Origin: Neolentinus lepideus HHB14362 ss-1
Lineage: Eukaryota; Basidiomycota; Agaricomycetes; Gloeophyllales; Gloeophyllaceae
DNA: 64,000 nt
Reading direction: 5' to 3'
NCBI GenBank assembly: GCA_001632425.1
Contig: KV425551.1
Location: 606,996-670,995 of the forward strand
The position numbers were made by a program, and so were the translations under genes. Each line of letters begins with the position of its first letter. The first letter of the stretch is position 1. Positions 32,248-44,680 of this stretch are shown one piece after another. Under the pieces are notes generated by a model. The model was not told the origin of the DNA, searched no databases, and saw only the letters and a program-made list of their open reading frames with translations.

Positions 32248-34155
32248 ATGGCCAGTATCTACCCTAACGCAGTGACCTCGACCAAATTCGAACCACCTCT
32301 TCTGCTGTTAGTCCTTCCCGAAGAGCACTCTGCATGGTGCAGCCAGGTGCGAAGTCAAACCACCTCTGAACGAATTTCATTGACTCCTTGTATGTAGTTC
32401 GCAGAAGAGGGCTATTCCGTGATTCATGTGCCCTACTCCGAGACCTTCGTTATGGAGTCGTTGGATGATCCACTGCAAAATATTGCTAAAGATATTACTC
32501 GCACTGATTGGGCAGTGGTCACCTACGCACTCAGAGAGTGTGATTCCAAGGCTTTATATGAAGAACTTGGGCGGTCTAAATACCTTGAGATACCCCGACT
32601 GAAGTGCGCTATTCATTTCAGCCCCCTCCTCCAAGACGGGCGGAACCTTCTCTATACAACCGACGAAGGCCGTTACCTACCGTAAGCAGTTCATTTTTGC
32701 CATGACCAACGATAGAACTCCAAGTACAGGACGATCTTTCACCTGGCGGCCTCTCAGGAGAAGCTCCAAGCGTCCCTTTCTCTTCTATGTACCCCAGACG
32801 GTCTAGGATATCCCTTACCGACTTCTAAATACCATCCCATCGAGGTTTACACCTACCCGCTCGTGACCGTGTCTCCATCCTTTCCTTTGCTGACCAAGCC
32901 CCCAGTATCTCTCAAGTCGGGTGAAAACCTCTCTTGGGATCCATATGTGCAGTCGGCGACAGGACTCTCGTACACAAGGACGCTGCAGCTGCTAAGGAGA
33001 GAGCTCGGACCACATTTCGATCTTGAACGGCTGTGGGAGCAGCATACTTACTATGTCAGTTCTTGTGTAATTATTTAAACGAAATGCTCATACAAGCCCA
33101 AGTTCAGGAATTTGTTGAGCGCGATGCACCGAGTAAGTTCCTACTACACGTGGGGATACTACGATATATTGACAGAGTATATCTGTAGAGACGATGCGCA
33201 CCATGGTATGTCACTTCAGACTATGTACTCGTGCGTGCGATTGAATCTTTCACGTAGGTTACATCTCCATATGTGAATCACATTCCTACGATGACAGGTG
33301 GCGTAGGTTATGATGACCTCGCGCGATTTTATAAGGTAGGATACAATGTGCGGCATTGGCTTTACCTGATGTTACTAGTATCACTTCACCAGAGTTGACG
33401 TGCGTAATACCGGTTCCACCTCATTGACACAGGTGGAAAATATTTGCTTCAGGTTACTCCTCCCGATACTGAGATGATCACGGTATCCCGCACCGGTGCG
33501 CCACGCCGAATCTTCATATGTCTGGTCGCTTACTCACTCGTGAGTATAATAGTCGGTGCGGACAGAATCATCGACGAGATGATCTTCAAGTGCACTCATA
33601 CGACCGTGAGATGTCTGCTTCGAGTCAGGGTGGACGATTATTGAATTCATGGATCTTGGCCTTCTGCAGGAAATTGACTGGCTCGTTCCAGGAATCAAGC
33701 CCACCGGTGAGATATCCCGGGCCTCATAACGAATTATTTCACTTAGTCTTTCTCAGGCAAGTCGCTCGAGATAGCTTTAGTAGGCGTGGTCGCGTTCAGA
33801 GGTGACAAGTTAACGTTTGAGTGAGTGCTGAACATCTGCACCTTCGTATTATAATTGATCACCCTTGTTCCAGGCATATGTGAACAGCTCAAAGTTGATC
33901 CTTTGACCACTGAGTACTGATGCCTAGTTGTTCCGGTCATACAGATACTGGGATCAAGCCTCCGTCCTCGTTCAGGTATAGCTATTAATCTGCTTGAGGA
34001 CTATTACTGACCTTACATAGTTGGGACTAATTGACGGGTCGAAGCTGCCTGTGGCTGGATCTGAAGTGGCCAGGAAGGCTATAAATCCTTTCGGATTGGC
34101 GAGCAACGGTCTTATGGATAGGTGGAGTACCAGCGAAGGTCTCAGTATTGACTGA
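32248..34155 (+). CDS. SnoaL/NTF2-like domain protein with unidentified amino-terminal half
   Basis: Fourteen exons: 32248-32346, 32398-32681, 32730-33054, 33108-33132, 33189-33205, 33258-33335, 33379-33393, 33453-33495, 33554 (or 33553)-33605, 33670-33706, 33757-33820, 33874-33879, 33945-33975 and 34021-34155. They give 403 aa. The second half matches fungal proteins usually labelled dienelactone-hydrolase-like or SnoaL-like. Markers are TSPYVNHIPTMTGGVGYDDL, PPDTEMITVSRT, ADRIIDEMIFKCTHT, FRGDKLTFEHIYWDQASVLV and LPVAGSEVA. This is the cone-shaped NTF2-like fold. The first 215 residues (LLLLVLPEEHSAWCSQFAEE, RYLPTIFHLAASQEKL) look like a degenerate alpha/beta hydrolase, but I see no catalytic nucleophile motif. 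Exon 12 has only 6 nt, exon 7 has 15 and exon 5 has 17. Enzymatic role unknown. Confidence 0.85.
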
Positions 34156-34425
34156 GCTCAGCTTGTCGAGACCATGGATCATAGTACTTACCTATCGCCA
34201 TATCTACTCGATCTGTGTACTCACTACGACGAAAGATGTCCCATGTGGCCTTTATGGAGGATCCCGCTTATGCAAATTCAGAAACGAGTGGCTGTGCAGA
34301 AGCAGTGTACCTCGGCGACTGCGACGGTTGACTTGTGCATAGCGTTGACGGAGGCACTGTTTGGGCGTGGCAGCCTATGAACTCTTCCTTCTTCCTTCTC
34401 CTTTCGCGAATAATCGCTGCTTGAG

Positions 34426-36516
34426 ATGGCTGGTCCCCAGCATACTAGCACTTATGAAGCCTACGACATGGATAAGCTCAGGCCGGGTAGTGTCCAGACT
34501 GAGGGCCATATGCATGTTTCACGAGACAGCACTCTTCTGGATGAGTACCACGACGACTCTGAGTCGTCCATAGGGGTGAAGACGGACGCTGGATTTGATG
34601 ATGCGCGAGAAACGTTGCACAATCCATATCCACCCACTGGTGACGACGCGAGTAGCCGCTACAGTCGCGTCGAGTCGCAATACGGAGAATCAAGGTCGCT
34701 GAAGGGACCCTCTTACGCTCAACAAGACGCGAACTCGTATACAGGTGATAGATCAAAGGCCCTCGACTATGCTCAAGATGCATCCCTGATCGGGAATGCA
34801 GCAGATATGGGTCGGAAGCCTCATTTTAAGGACCCGGATGATCCTGGTACGTTCCATCAGATTGAATGAGGACAATCATGAGATGCTATTTGATCATTAG
34901 AGTATACTGGGATGCCTACGGTGCCATCAGATAGGCAGGTGAATGAGAAGCGACCATGGGAGAAGTTCATGGGCGCCGGTAAATACCCTCTCGAACAACG
35001 TATAGAAGATAAAAAGCGTGGTATTGGTAGGCAGAGATACCCGTTCGTAGGTGCGTTTCGTGCATTCCGTGTTCTCCTTGCGACTTATCACGAGTTGTAG
35101 TCTGGACCTTGACGGCAATCATGGTGGCGGTCTTCATCTATGAGCTAGTTGTGAATGCCAGAGCACAAGGAACACCAATATCCTTCAAAGTATATTCCTT
35201 CTGCCGATACTACTCGCCGCTTCTTACCAGATCGTTTCAGCCTGTCGTCAATCCTATGCTTGGTCCGTCCGAATATGCTCTCATCAACCTTGGAGCACGC
35301 TTCCCTGCATGTATGAAGACGGTCCAAGGGTTGTCTGCAGCAACCCAAATCCCTTGTATGTTACACATTAGAATACATTCCTAGTGAGCTACTTAATTGT
35401 GTACAGGCTTAAACGACACCGCCAATCCCCCAGATCGGCTTTGCACCATTGAAGACGTTTGTGGCTTCGGCGGTTTCCATGACCAGACCCCAAACCAGTG
35501 GTTCAGGCGAGTCTATCATGTGGTGGTCCCTGCGTTATTCCACTGAACTTCCTTTAGGTTTATTACTCCTATCTTCCTGCATGCCGGTATCATCCATATC
35601 TTGTTAAACATGCTGGCGCAGATGACCGCATCCGCTCAGGTATGAGGGTTAGCATTTCTGAGCCTCATCGTCGTATCTCACGACTCATGCTAGATTGAAA
35701 GAGAAATGGGGTCAGGCGGTTTTCTGATACTTTACATGGCTGCTGGCATCTTCGGGTCCGTGGCCATCTTATTCACTGCGACCGACACGGTACTAAAGTT
35801 ATGCGCAGGAACGTTCTCGGAGCTAACTTTGCACTCGTTGGCGCTCCCTCTACCGGTGCGAGTGGTGCAATCATGGGAACAATTGCGGTCAGTGCGGCGT
35901 ACTCTCATGTTCCTCCTTCAGACTCTGACACCTGAACAGGTGTCTTTTATCGATCTTTTCGCCCATTGGAAGTACCACTACAGACCCGTGCGTCGGGTGA
36001 GCATATTTCGGCAACCTCTAGTCTGTGCATGAATACTAAGGGAGGTCTAGCTTGTGGCCATGCTCGTCGAGTTAGTTATCACGGTGGCAATCGGCTATAT
36101 CCCATGTAAGATTCATTGTGCTTCTTAATGATTTGTTACCACTCACTATCTTCTACAGACGTCGATAATTTCGGTAAGTAGCAAAGTTCTATTTCATCAG
36201 AATACGATTCCGAACGTGTCTTTCAGCGCACCTTGGTGGTCTCCTGATTGGTTTCTTGCTCGGAATGACATTCTACCCCATCATCAGTACCACAACAAAG
36301 CATCGATCCATTGTATGGGGCTTGCGATTAGCGGCCATACCTCTAGTTGTAATCCTTTTCGTCGTCTTAATCCGTAATTTCTACACCTCCGACCCCTACG
36401 CCGGTGAGTCTAACCAATTCACTAATTCTTGGAGCTGACGTTCTGTCGAAGCATGTCCGGGATGCCGCTACCTCTCATGTATCCCAACTTCCTCGAATAA
36501 CCATTGCCAGGGGTAA
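34426..36516 (+). CDS. Rhomboid-family intramembrane serine protease
   Basis: Thirteen exons: 34426-34846, 34901-35050, 35101-35189, 35241-35355, 35407-35506, 35558-35639, 35694-35755, 35809-35887, 35940-35996, 36051-36105, 36159-36173, 36227-36403 and 36452-36516. They give 488 aa. A 200-residue hydrophilic cytosolic amino terminus precedes the first span (TLTAIMVAVFIYELVV). The rhomboid core shows FITPIFLHAGIIHILLNMLA, the catalytic Ser358 in STGASGAIMG and His410 in AHLGGLLIGFLLG. The loop between the first and second spans is Cys-rich (PPDRLCTIEDVCGFGGF). The layout (long amino tail, seven spans) fits secretory-pathway rhomboids of the RBD/Rbd2-Rhomboid-like class and not mitochondrial PARL. 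The intron after 35506 appears to be GC-AG (CAG|GCGAGT). The substrate is unknown. Confidence 0.93.
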
Positions 36517-37027
36517 TTTGATCTTTGATATTGACTGTACGGACGCTAATAGAGGTGGTGTTTTCCTCCCAACAGGACTGGCTTCTCCTACACGAATAGC
36601 ACGGCGGCTGTCTAGCTCGAGCTCCCCGCCCTGGAGCTTGTATAACCTTCATGTTCACATCTGGATTGTATTTCACGGACTCGTCTGAGACATGGACTAA
36701 CACCGTTCCCCGCATGTATATAGTAGCTGTCACGTTGACACGGAATTAGTAGTCTGTATCCTTGCAGTTTACCTGTATGTACTCACTGGCCGCTGGTATG
36801 CCTGAACGCTCAGTACTGATCATGAGTTGCTCTGCAACGCGTGACTTTCCCGTGTGGCGCCAACCGTGAGCCGTACCCACGTATACTCGTCAACCTCTGA
36901 AACTGTCGACGTTGTTCGCTCTGGTTCCGCTCTTATTTCACTGGAATATAATACTCTCCAAAATACTCTTCATGTCTTACTTGTGATGTCTTTCAACTAA
37001 GTCGAGTACTTTGCGAATCCCGTTCCC
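36517..37027. other. Intergenic region
   Basis: 511 bp between two + strand genes. Open frames on both strands are short and featureless. A CTGGAATATAATAC motif at about 36941 may be the TATA element of the next gene. Confidence 0.45.
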
Positions 37028-39864
37028 ATGCCTCCAAGACCGCTTTCGTTCTCTCTGAATCCCCTATGGATGCACTATGTATCAAGAGCAGCTTTGGCTG
37101 TGGCCTTGATATCTGGTCTTCTGCGATACGCCTTCCTTGGTAAGCTAAATATCCGTCCCGTACTTGTTAGACACTGACAGTGCCTCCAGACTATTTTGAT
37201 CCCATGCGTTGTGGTGCACTCCTGAGCAAGGGACGGTTTCTGGATGAGGTGCATCGGAATTGGCAACCAGATGGTATGTCGGTCCTATGTTGCGCATATG
37301 ATGTGCTAACTCAACTACAGGTTGTATGATGCATTCATATGGACCGAAGGATGCTTCACACTGTCTATCCGACCGAGAAGTCTTATTCATTGGCGATTCC
37401 ATCACCCGAAAGCTCTTCTTCCAAACAGCTCATCTCTTGGATGAAGCATTACCCACTTCATCCCCTGACGATGAGCAAAAGCACGCAGATCATACACTAT
37501 TCGCTGAGTCTGGCACGCGACTGTCTTTCTATTGGGATCCTTTTCTCAATTCAAGCCGAGTGGCGGACATTGTTGCCTCTGGACTTGACTTGAGTGCTCC
37601 CGCGAGACCATCTCCTCATTCCAGACCGGCGCTTCTGGTTTTAGGATCTGGTTTATGGTACCTGCGCTACTCCGAGAGCTCTGGAGGCCTTCCTGCCTGG
37701 GAATCGAATGTGGAGAAAATTCTGAACAGCATCTCCGTTACCTCTTCGCAAATGGCAGATGAGATAGTCATGCTGCCGGTGGAAGAGGTCGTGCCTGTCA
37801 AACTCACTCGGGAGCGGGCGGATACGATGCGCATGCCAGACATCGATGCAATGAACTCTGATCTGTATCATCGCATAAACCCCCCATCTAGCGATACTAT
37901 ACGCTTATTCTATCCTAGTCGACCACCGATGCCAGTGTCATTTCCTGCGGTCTTTAATCTGATGCTGGATCCGTCCCGTACGGATGATGGCTTACATTTC
38001 TCGGACGACGTTGTTAGGATCCAGGCGAATATACTACTAAACTCTCGCTGCAACCACGTGCTTCCCAAGAAGTTCCCCTTTGACAAGACTTGCTGTCGAA
38101 GATACCCCTGGCCCTCGTCGATATATCTGGCTTCCGTTGCAGTGATGTTTTTTTGGGGTCCCTGTAAGTTCATCTTGTCTTGGTACGAGAAAGGTAAGCA
38201 TTCTGTGCCGAAATCGAAGTCAGTATCACTGACATGCTGTAGGATACGCGATGTCGGCTATTCCTGCCGTCATGGAAGAAAACAGGCCGTTGCTAGTCTA
38301 TAGCGGCATATTATGCCTCATATTTACGGCCGACAGGACAGGCTTCTGGCTAAAGGAGCAGAAGCAGTTCAGTCCTTGGAGCTTCGGAGTGTTTAGCTTG
38401 CTCACTCTTGCAGCTGGTTTGGGCACGCTGAAACAAACCGAGAAGGACCTTGGCTTCCTGAATCGAGAACAGACGGACGAGTGGAAAGGCTGGATGCAGG
38501 GTACAAATTATTTCCCATATTATAGTAATATTTACTGACATGTAGGTGGCTAGTGGCTATCCTCATTTACCATTATCTGGGTGCTTCCAAGATCTCCGGA
38601 ATATACAACCCTATACGTGTCCTAGTAGCATCGTACCTTTTCATGACTGGCTATGGGCATACCACATTTTACGCGAAGAAGGCCGACTTCGGCTTCAAGC
38701 GCATCGCTCAGGTATGGTCCCTTATGATATTATGCGCGGCGATCTTTAAAAGCAGCCACACCATAGGTCATGATTCGTCTTAATCTTTTCACAGTGCTGC
38801 TAGCATACCTCATGAACACAGATTATCTCTCGTATTATTTCACCCCCCTGGTATCCATGTGGTTCCTCATCATCTATGCTACCATGGCCATCGGTTCTCA
38901 GTACAACGATAACTCTGCTTTCTTGCTGGGCAAGATCTTTGCATCTATGGGGTTTATCACTTCGTTCATGCGCGAAAAATGGCTCCTTCAGACTTTCTTC
39001 GATGTCCTTCGAAGGACATGTGCCATAAAGTGGTCAGCCGATGAATGGGCTTTCAGAGTCAACTTGGACCTATGGATTGTATATTTCGGCATGCTCACTG
39101 CTCTGGCCACCATCAAGATACGCGAGCATCGTCTTACTGAACATCCTCAATGGCCCTTAGCCTTGAAGATCAGCTTGGGTCTTTCCGCGTTCGTGTTATT
39201 CTGGTACATGGCATTCGAGCTTGCCCAGCCCTCGAAGTTTGTATACAACACTTGGCATCCCTACATATCATTCCTGCCTATCGGAGCGTTTGTTATCCTT
39301 CGCAACGCCAACGTCATATTACGTTCAGCATCGTCAAGGTTTTTCGCTTTCATTGGCCGATGCTCTCTGGAGACCTTCGTAATCCAGTTTCACCTGTGGC
39401 TGGCAGCAGATACTAAAGGCATCTTGATCGTCATTCCGGCTACAAGATGGAGATTGACGAACATGGTGTTTACAACGATAATTTTCGTCTATGCGAGCCA
39501 TCTCGTGGCCGAGGCGACGACAGAGATCACTGCGTGGATATGCAGCAGCGAGACCAAGACACTGCCGACCACAGGCTCAAGTACTGCTGCTGCGTCGTCT
39601 GCAACACGGCCTGAACAGATCCCACTAGTGGCAGGTTCATCCCACACGCCTGGAAAGGAGCCTGAAATTCCTAGTGAATCGGATCCCGCCGCAAGGCGTA
39701 TACCAAGCTGGGCGGACCGACTGGCGGAGGGAAGCTCGGCACCCTCTTCATCGCCTATACGATACAATTTGTTTGTAACCGATTGGAAGCCTGGATTGAA
39801 AACAAAGGTGCTTAGTGGGCTCGGTCTGATGTGGCTAGCGAACATCATGTGGCCCGCGACATGA
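37028..39864 (+). CDS. CAS1: Cas1p-type polysaccharide O-acetyltransferase (SGNH + 10TM)
   Basis: Exons 37028-37139, 37190-37273, 37321-38193, 38243-38500, 38554-38711 and 38767-39864 give 860 aa. One amino-terminal membrane anchor ([16 protein letters not shown]) precedes a lumenal SGNH/PC-esterase-like domain. Its nucleophile motif is [15 protein letters not shown] at about 85-99, and the D-x-x-H pair lies in DDGLHFSDD. The rest is the Cas1p 10-TM acyltransferase domain ([60 protein letters not shown]) with a cytosolic tail. Cryptococcus Cas1p O-acetylates capsule glucuronoxylomannan, and in non-capsulated basidiomycetes the protein presumably acetylates wall or secreted glycans in the Golgi. 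The splice acceptor at 38553 was chosen over one 9 nt upstream, which hits a stop. Confidence 0.95.
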
Positions 39865-40791
39865 TGCATGATTGCTCGACCATTTCATACCAGCACTGAT
39901 CGGACAGCGAATAGAAAGTTAATATTGATGTAGACTTTGTAATATTTGCACTGATTTAGCATACAGCATATTCAAGCGAACTCTTGCATTACTTTGTAGA
40001 AGAATACCAGCAGGATAAATCGATACCTCATTTACTATTCTCTCATGTCTCGCAGCCTGCAGGTTCCTTAGAAGTCTATAGAATCAAGAATTCAGTCAAT
40101 ATGTCCAGTGCAGCGCACACTAATAGATCATTAGGTTGAAGACAAGAAATCCTCTTAACGACAAACAATCCTCAGACTGATGTCGTTCGGAAATCTCGAG
40201 TAGAAAAAAAAGAATAATCATTTGACTGCAGTGAGAGATCTTGCATACCTCGAAGCAATGAACAGAAGGAAGGGGGCTTTCCTGTTAAGAGATTATAAGT
40301 GATCCGGGAGACAAACCGAGGCAGACATAGTATAGGATCAGTATTAGCATGGTATACTCATCAACACCCGTCCTTGAGACGGATCAGGGCTTGACTTCTA
40401 TTTTGTTCATCACCGACGCAAGAAGAAATATAAACTCACCGCTTGCAGTAACTCTGATCCCACTGTCGAAACCTTCGAAACAAGGAGTCAGCGGATGAGA
40501 CTAACGTCTTTCAAGGAAAACTCAGAAATTTGGGTATAATGTGAAAATTCATGAGCACAATGGCTTCGAAGTAGCGATTCATCTTTTTCTCGTCATTGTA
40601 GATGAAGAAAGGCGCGAAACGCACAAGGTAAACCTGAGTCACTGTGTGAGGACAACGTGGAGAGAGCAGAAGGCCGATCATTTTTTCTCGACCACTCATA
40701 AAGAAAAAGATCACGTGCCAGGTTTAGGGCAAGCGCGCTAGTGAAGCCGCCTTGCGTGTCTTAAGCCTGACCACAACCATCACCGTCAGCT
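39865..40791. other. Long intergenic region
   Basis: 927 bp, A+T-rich, with several A-runs. I looked on both strands for tRNA A/B boxes, small RNA motifs and short spliced frames and found none. Nothing assignable. Confidence 0.5.
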
Positions 40792-42067
40792 ATGGCCTAT
40801 GTCATGCCCCCCCACCCGCACCTGGACTTTCATGCAGGCCCAGTCAAGCAGGCCCCTTCTCCGTTTGGATTTGGATTTGGCCTCTCTTCGTCCTCAGCTG
40901 TAGGTCTGAACCGGCCCCCACATGGACAGTTCTCGGCTTTCCAGCCTGCGCCGGCCGTCGTGCAACCATCTCCTGTACGAGGCACCAAGCGGAGACATGA
41001 ACCGGAAGAGGAGGAGAACAAGCAGCCAAGGGACGAGAGTATGGATAGGAGTCCCACTCCGGAGCGACCGAAGCGGGCTGTACCCAAGAGGGCACGAATG
41101 GGTGTGTCGGCAGAGGGAGGTGGCAAGGGTGAGAGACCAGGGAAAGATGGCAAATGCACTGCACCTTCTGATCAAAATGATATGGACGTTGGCGTTCTAC
41201 TGGGTGAGTCGTCTCAAAGTCGAATAATATGGATTTACACCAACACGCCTCATGGCAGCGAGCTTACCATCCGAATCTCTTTTACCATTAATCACGTCTC
41301 TTCTCAATGCACAGCCTTCATTAAAGCCGGTGGTCCTTTCTCTTATACCTCGACCTACCCTGGACACCGCACTCCACGCTTTTGCTCAAGCCGCCAAGAA
41401 GCTGCACGACGCATATCCGTTTTCTATCGCCTCTTCCTTTTCGTCCTCATCCGCACCCTTCTCTGGTGGATTTGTCCACAGCAGACATAATCCAGGTCCG
41501 GTCCACAGTGGCTTAGGGCATGGCTTTTCCCAGCAACCTTCGCAATTTTCCAATCTCACTCAGTCGGATAGCCTGAGTGGTGGCATGCGTGATTCCTACG
41601 TTCTGTCTCGCCTGCGACCGCATATCGACTCTTTCATTTCCACTGCTTCGACATACCTACCCTACTTTTCCTATGTGGCCCCTGGTACTTATGCCACATC
41701 GCAGGCCCCTTCCATTCTCCCGCATCAGAAGGAGAAGATGCACCCATCGGAGGTGTTCACACTCCTTTCTGCATTGACCACACATATTCTCGATCAGCCA
41801 CCTTTGACACAATCCGCACTTGCTCCTTTACTCCTTCCGCGGCTAACCGAAGAGTGGAAAGCTTGGATTGCCCGTCTCGACGAGTCAGTCAATAAGCAAG
41901 GAGGGATGTACAGGGAGGAGACGGTTCGAACATGGGAGAGAGATTTGGATATTTTCGCCCAGGCCAAAGATAACGGTTTAGAAGTCATGCGGGAGATCCG
42001 GGGTCGTTGGGTGGAGAAGGTCGGGTGGTTGGTCGGTCGGATGGGTCAGCCGATGGAGGAGTCTTAG
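40792..42067 (+). CDS. STS1: STS1/Cut8 proteasome nuclear-tethering factor
   Basis: Exons 40792-41203 and 41259-42067 give 406 aa. The disordered amino terminus carries a basic cluster for nuclear import (RGTKRRHEPEEE, RPKRAVPKRARMG). The helical Cut8 domain begins with LLASLPSESLLPLITSLLNA and PRPTLDTALHAFAQAAKKLH, followed by a Ser/Gly-rich insert and the six-helix-bundle part (DSYVLSRLRPHIDSFISTA, HPSEVFTLLSALTTHILDQP, LTEEWKAWIARLDESVNKQG). STS1/Cut8 anchors 26S proteasomes in or at the nucleus and is itself short-lived. The same window encodes the proteasome subunit RPN2, though not adjacent. Confidence 0.88.
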
Positions 42068-42641
42068 GGATGATTGTTTCCATGTCTGCATTCATGACTC
42101 CTTATATCGACTTATGTCGTATGGTATGCATTTCTGTTCATCTCATTGACTTCCATGGCACCTTTACACTTTCTTAGTTTACGCATATTCGCAAGTTACA
42201 CGTCTCTTCTCTTTATGTTTGTTTTCATGATCCATGTATGTTTATAGTAATGGAGCTTGCTCGCGACGCATAAGTGTCAGGGGAGATTTGTTTGTGCTGG
42301 TTTGCAGACGCGCGGCGCGAGTGACCTATGTGGCCAAATTTCTTGCGACGTACATCAGCTTGTTGAAGTTCGGCTCAAAAGTGTTCGGGTATCCACTGGT
42401 AGCTTCAATTGTGGAGAGCTGGATTCTGACCTTGATCTCGCTCACCCATGTCTATGTATGCTCAAATATGCCATTCCGAAGTACACGAGCGTAGCGGACA
42501 CTCTCGGCAACATTTTCCAAGCGGCTGCTGGCCGGGCATGGACCCGACACATACAGACATGGACTCGTCATACGTGCCGGACATCGAACCGTCAGACGAG
42601 TCATTTTGCTCCTGCCGCTGTGAGCGGGACGGCCAGTGCAC
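42068..42641. other. Intergenic region
   Basis: 574 bp between STS1 and the PPR-like gene. A frame at 42257-42694 is open but Cys/Arg/Ser-rich with no domain, and it overlaps the true first exon of the next gene in another frame. Treated as non-coding. Confidence 0.45.
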
Positions 42642-44296
42642 ATGAAGACTCTGGTCAGAGTTCACAGCCGTACGTTCTGTTTCGGCCATGCTAGCGTCCC
42701 AGTGATAATCGCCGTGGATTTAGAGCAGTTCCATCTCCCTTGCGTCTCCGAATTGTACCCAAGTTGAGGATTGCTAGCGCAGTGGAGCCTCATCCTTACT
42801 CGTCCCTACCCGTGGAGGGTATTGGACCGAACGCGTTTCGCAATGGAGAGTTATCGCCCTCAAAGTTGGGCGACACAGGGAGTTCGCCCTCTCTAACGGA
42901 CTCTGCTGATCTGGTCGCAGCCGATCCACAGGGATGTCTATCGGTTAGAGAGAGACGTCTGTCTCGTGTCCGAACTCCGCCTGACATACATTACATCGTG
43001 GAAAGGGACTCTCCGCCGATGTATGATAAGTTTCGTGACCCCGAGCAAGAAAAGTACATCAACATCGACGAGAGCATGCACCCTCCTACTGTATGCGCTG
43101 GGCCTTTAGCAACCTTGCCGCCGCCTTCCCTTCCTCAATCCAGGACTTCCAGCGACCTCTGCCAGCATCTTCTCTTCCTTCTGCATTATACCAAACCCCC
43201 GAGCGTTCCTCGACTAATCAACTACCATGATGCGTACCCGAATCTACATTCCACCACATCGTTTAATCTTCTATTCCAACACTGTATCCGTCATGCATCC
43301 TATGGAACTGTGCATAACCTACTGCTCCAGATGAGTAGGGAAGGGTTTGAACCTAATACCGAGATGTGGAAATTATGGGTTCGGTGGATGGTGAAAACTG
43401 GAAGATGGCAGCACGCATGGAGCGAAGTCACTTCGAAAACGACTTCAATACCCTTGCCGGTCTGGCTAGAATTCTTCGGATCCGTTCATAGTCGGGCATT
43501 CAGGAAGAGAGATAATGAAACCGGGAAGCCTATTCCAGCGATGCAGGAGCTGCAGCCTTCACCAGAACTTGAAGCCACCAGATATGCTTTGCTAGTGCAG
43601 CATTGGCCTAAGGTGGACGTGACGTTGTATGAACATTTGCAAGTGCAACCGCATGCCATCCGCGTGATTGTCTCTAGTCTCTTACGCTCAAACTTGTCGT
43701 CGTCGGCCATTCAAATAACCAAGTCATATCTGGAGAATCTTCCTTCGCAGTTAACCCGAAAGGAGCGAAGCGGATGTCTCGACATTATCCATCAGCATCT
43801 TATCCATCATCCTATGAGAACGGTTAACTGGCCAGCCTATGCTGCCCTCCGCGAGCTGATAGGAGCCTTCATCACTTCACGACCGGAGCTAGGCCTTAGA
43901 CCCACCTCTACGACTCTACTTCTTCTCTTGCGTGGTCTGAAGCGTGCTGGACGTTGCGGAACCATCGCTAACGCCATTATGTTGGAATACAAGTCACGAT
44001 GGGGCCATTCAGTGGTGGACGAGCGTGTTCGCCGACGCGTGGCATCGTTTGCCAGGAAAGAGGGTCGTTCTGACATTGTGAACGAAATGATGTCCGAACA
44101 GGAACCTGTCGATGTCCAACGGCAGATATGGCAAGTGCAGACAACCGTTATTGGAGGTTCAAGAGGAGATCGGAGCCAGCACCGACGGCTACTGCGGTGG
44201 CAGTGGAGGAAGACATTAGTTAGGCGTCATAAGGAAATGCACAATTGGACTGCCTTGCGGAGAAGGATACGGCAAAATGTCAATATACAGGCGTAG
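42642..44296 (+). CDS. PPR-like mitochondrial protein
   Basis: Exons 42642-42669 and 42729-44296 give 531 aa. The long second frame has no ATG at its start. A 28-nt first exon beginning ATGAAGACTC, joined through a 59-nt intron, supplies one and creates a basic presequence (MKTLVRVHSLPSPLRLRIVP), as expected for mitochondrial import. The helical middle resembles pentatricopeptide repeats: TSFNLLFQHCIRHASYGTVH, LLQMSREGFEPNTEMWKLWV, then GLRPTSTTLLLLLRGLKRAG. The tail is very basic (RRLLRWQWRKTLVRRHKEMH), suggesting RNA or ribosome binding. It is probably an organelle RNA-metabolism or translation factor; no specific member recognised. Confidence 0.72.
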
Positions 44297-44680
44297 ACAT
44301 AAATAGGATTAATGTTAATGCTTCCAGGCGCCCAATTGCAATGTACTCTCGGCCATTCTCTTGAATCAGTACTTAAGGGTCCGTTAGGTTCCCCGTTAAC
44401 TGTTGGCTTGTTCGCCAAATTCACAGGCTTACGCTACATAAGTGCTGGTCTCGAAAACCGTCACCTCCCCGTCACGCTTCGCTCATTTACAGTGGTGGGA
44501 ACGCTGTGACATACTGTGACCTTAGCGAAGCCTGCAGGCCACACGCTGCTGAATTTGAATCCGACGCGTCTTCGAACCGAGCACGCGCTGTGCCACTACC
44601 GCGTCCTACCTTGAACTGTGGTGTCTCTGCAGACTTCGTAACATTGTGTCTCGCGCTCGCGTTTCCTGTCAACCTCCTCC
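44297..44680. other. Intergenic region, NUP155/170 promoter
   Basis: 384 bp with no gene. It lies between the PPR-like stop and the NUP155/170 ATG at 44681 and ends with a pyrimidine-rich leader (CCTGTCAACCTCCTCC). Confidence 0.5.

Noticed and set aside
38501..38544. Shorter intron in CAS1 ending 9 nt earlier
   Set aside because: Using the acceptor before GTGGCTAG leads straight to a TAG stop. The acceptor at 38553 gives the conserved [13 protein letters not shown].
42257..42694. 145-codon + strand frame before the PPR-like gene
   Set aside because: No family resemblance, unusual composition, and it overlaps the first exon of the PPR-like gene in another frame.
42740..44296. PPR-like frame starting at a TTG
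   Set aside because: Nuclear fungal genes do not start at TTG. A 28-nt upstream exon with ATG at 42642 gives a mitochondrial presequence and correct phase.
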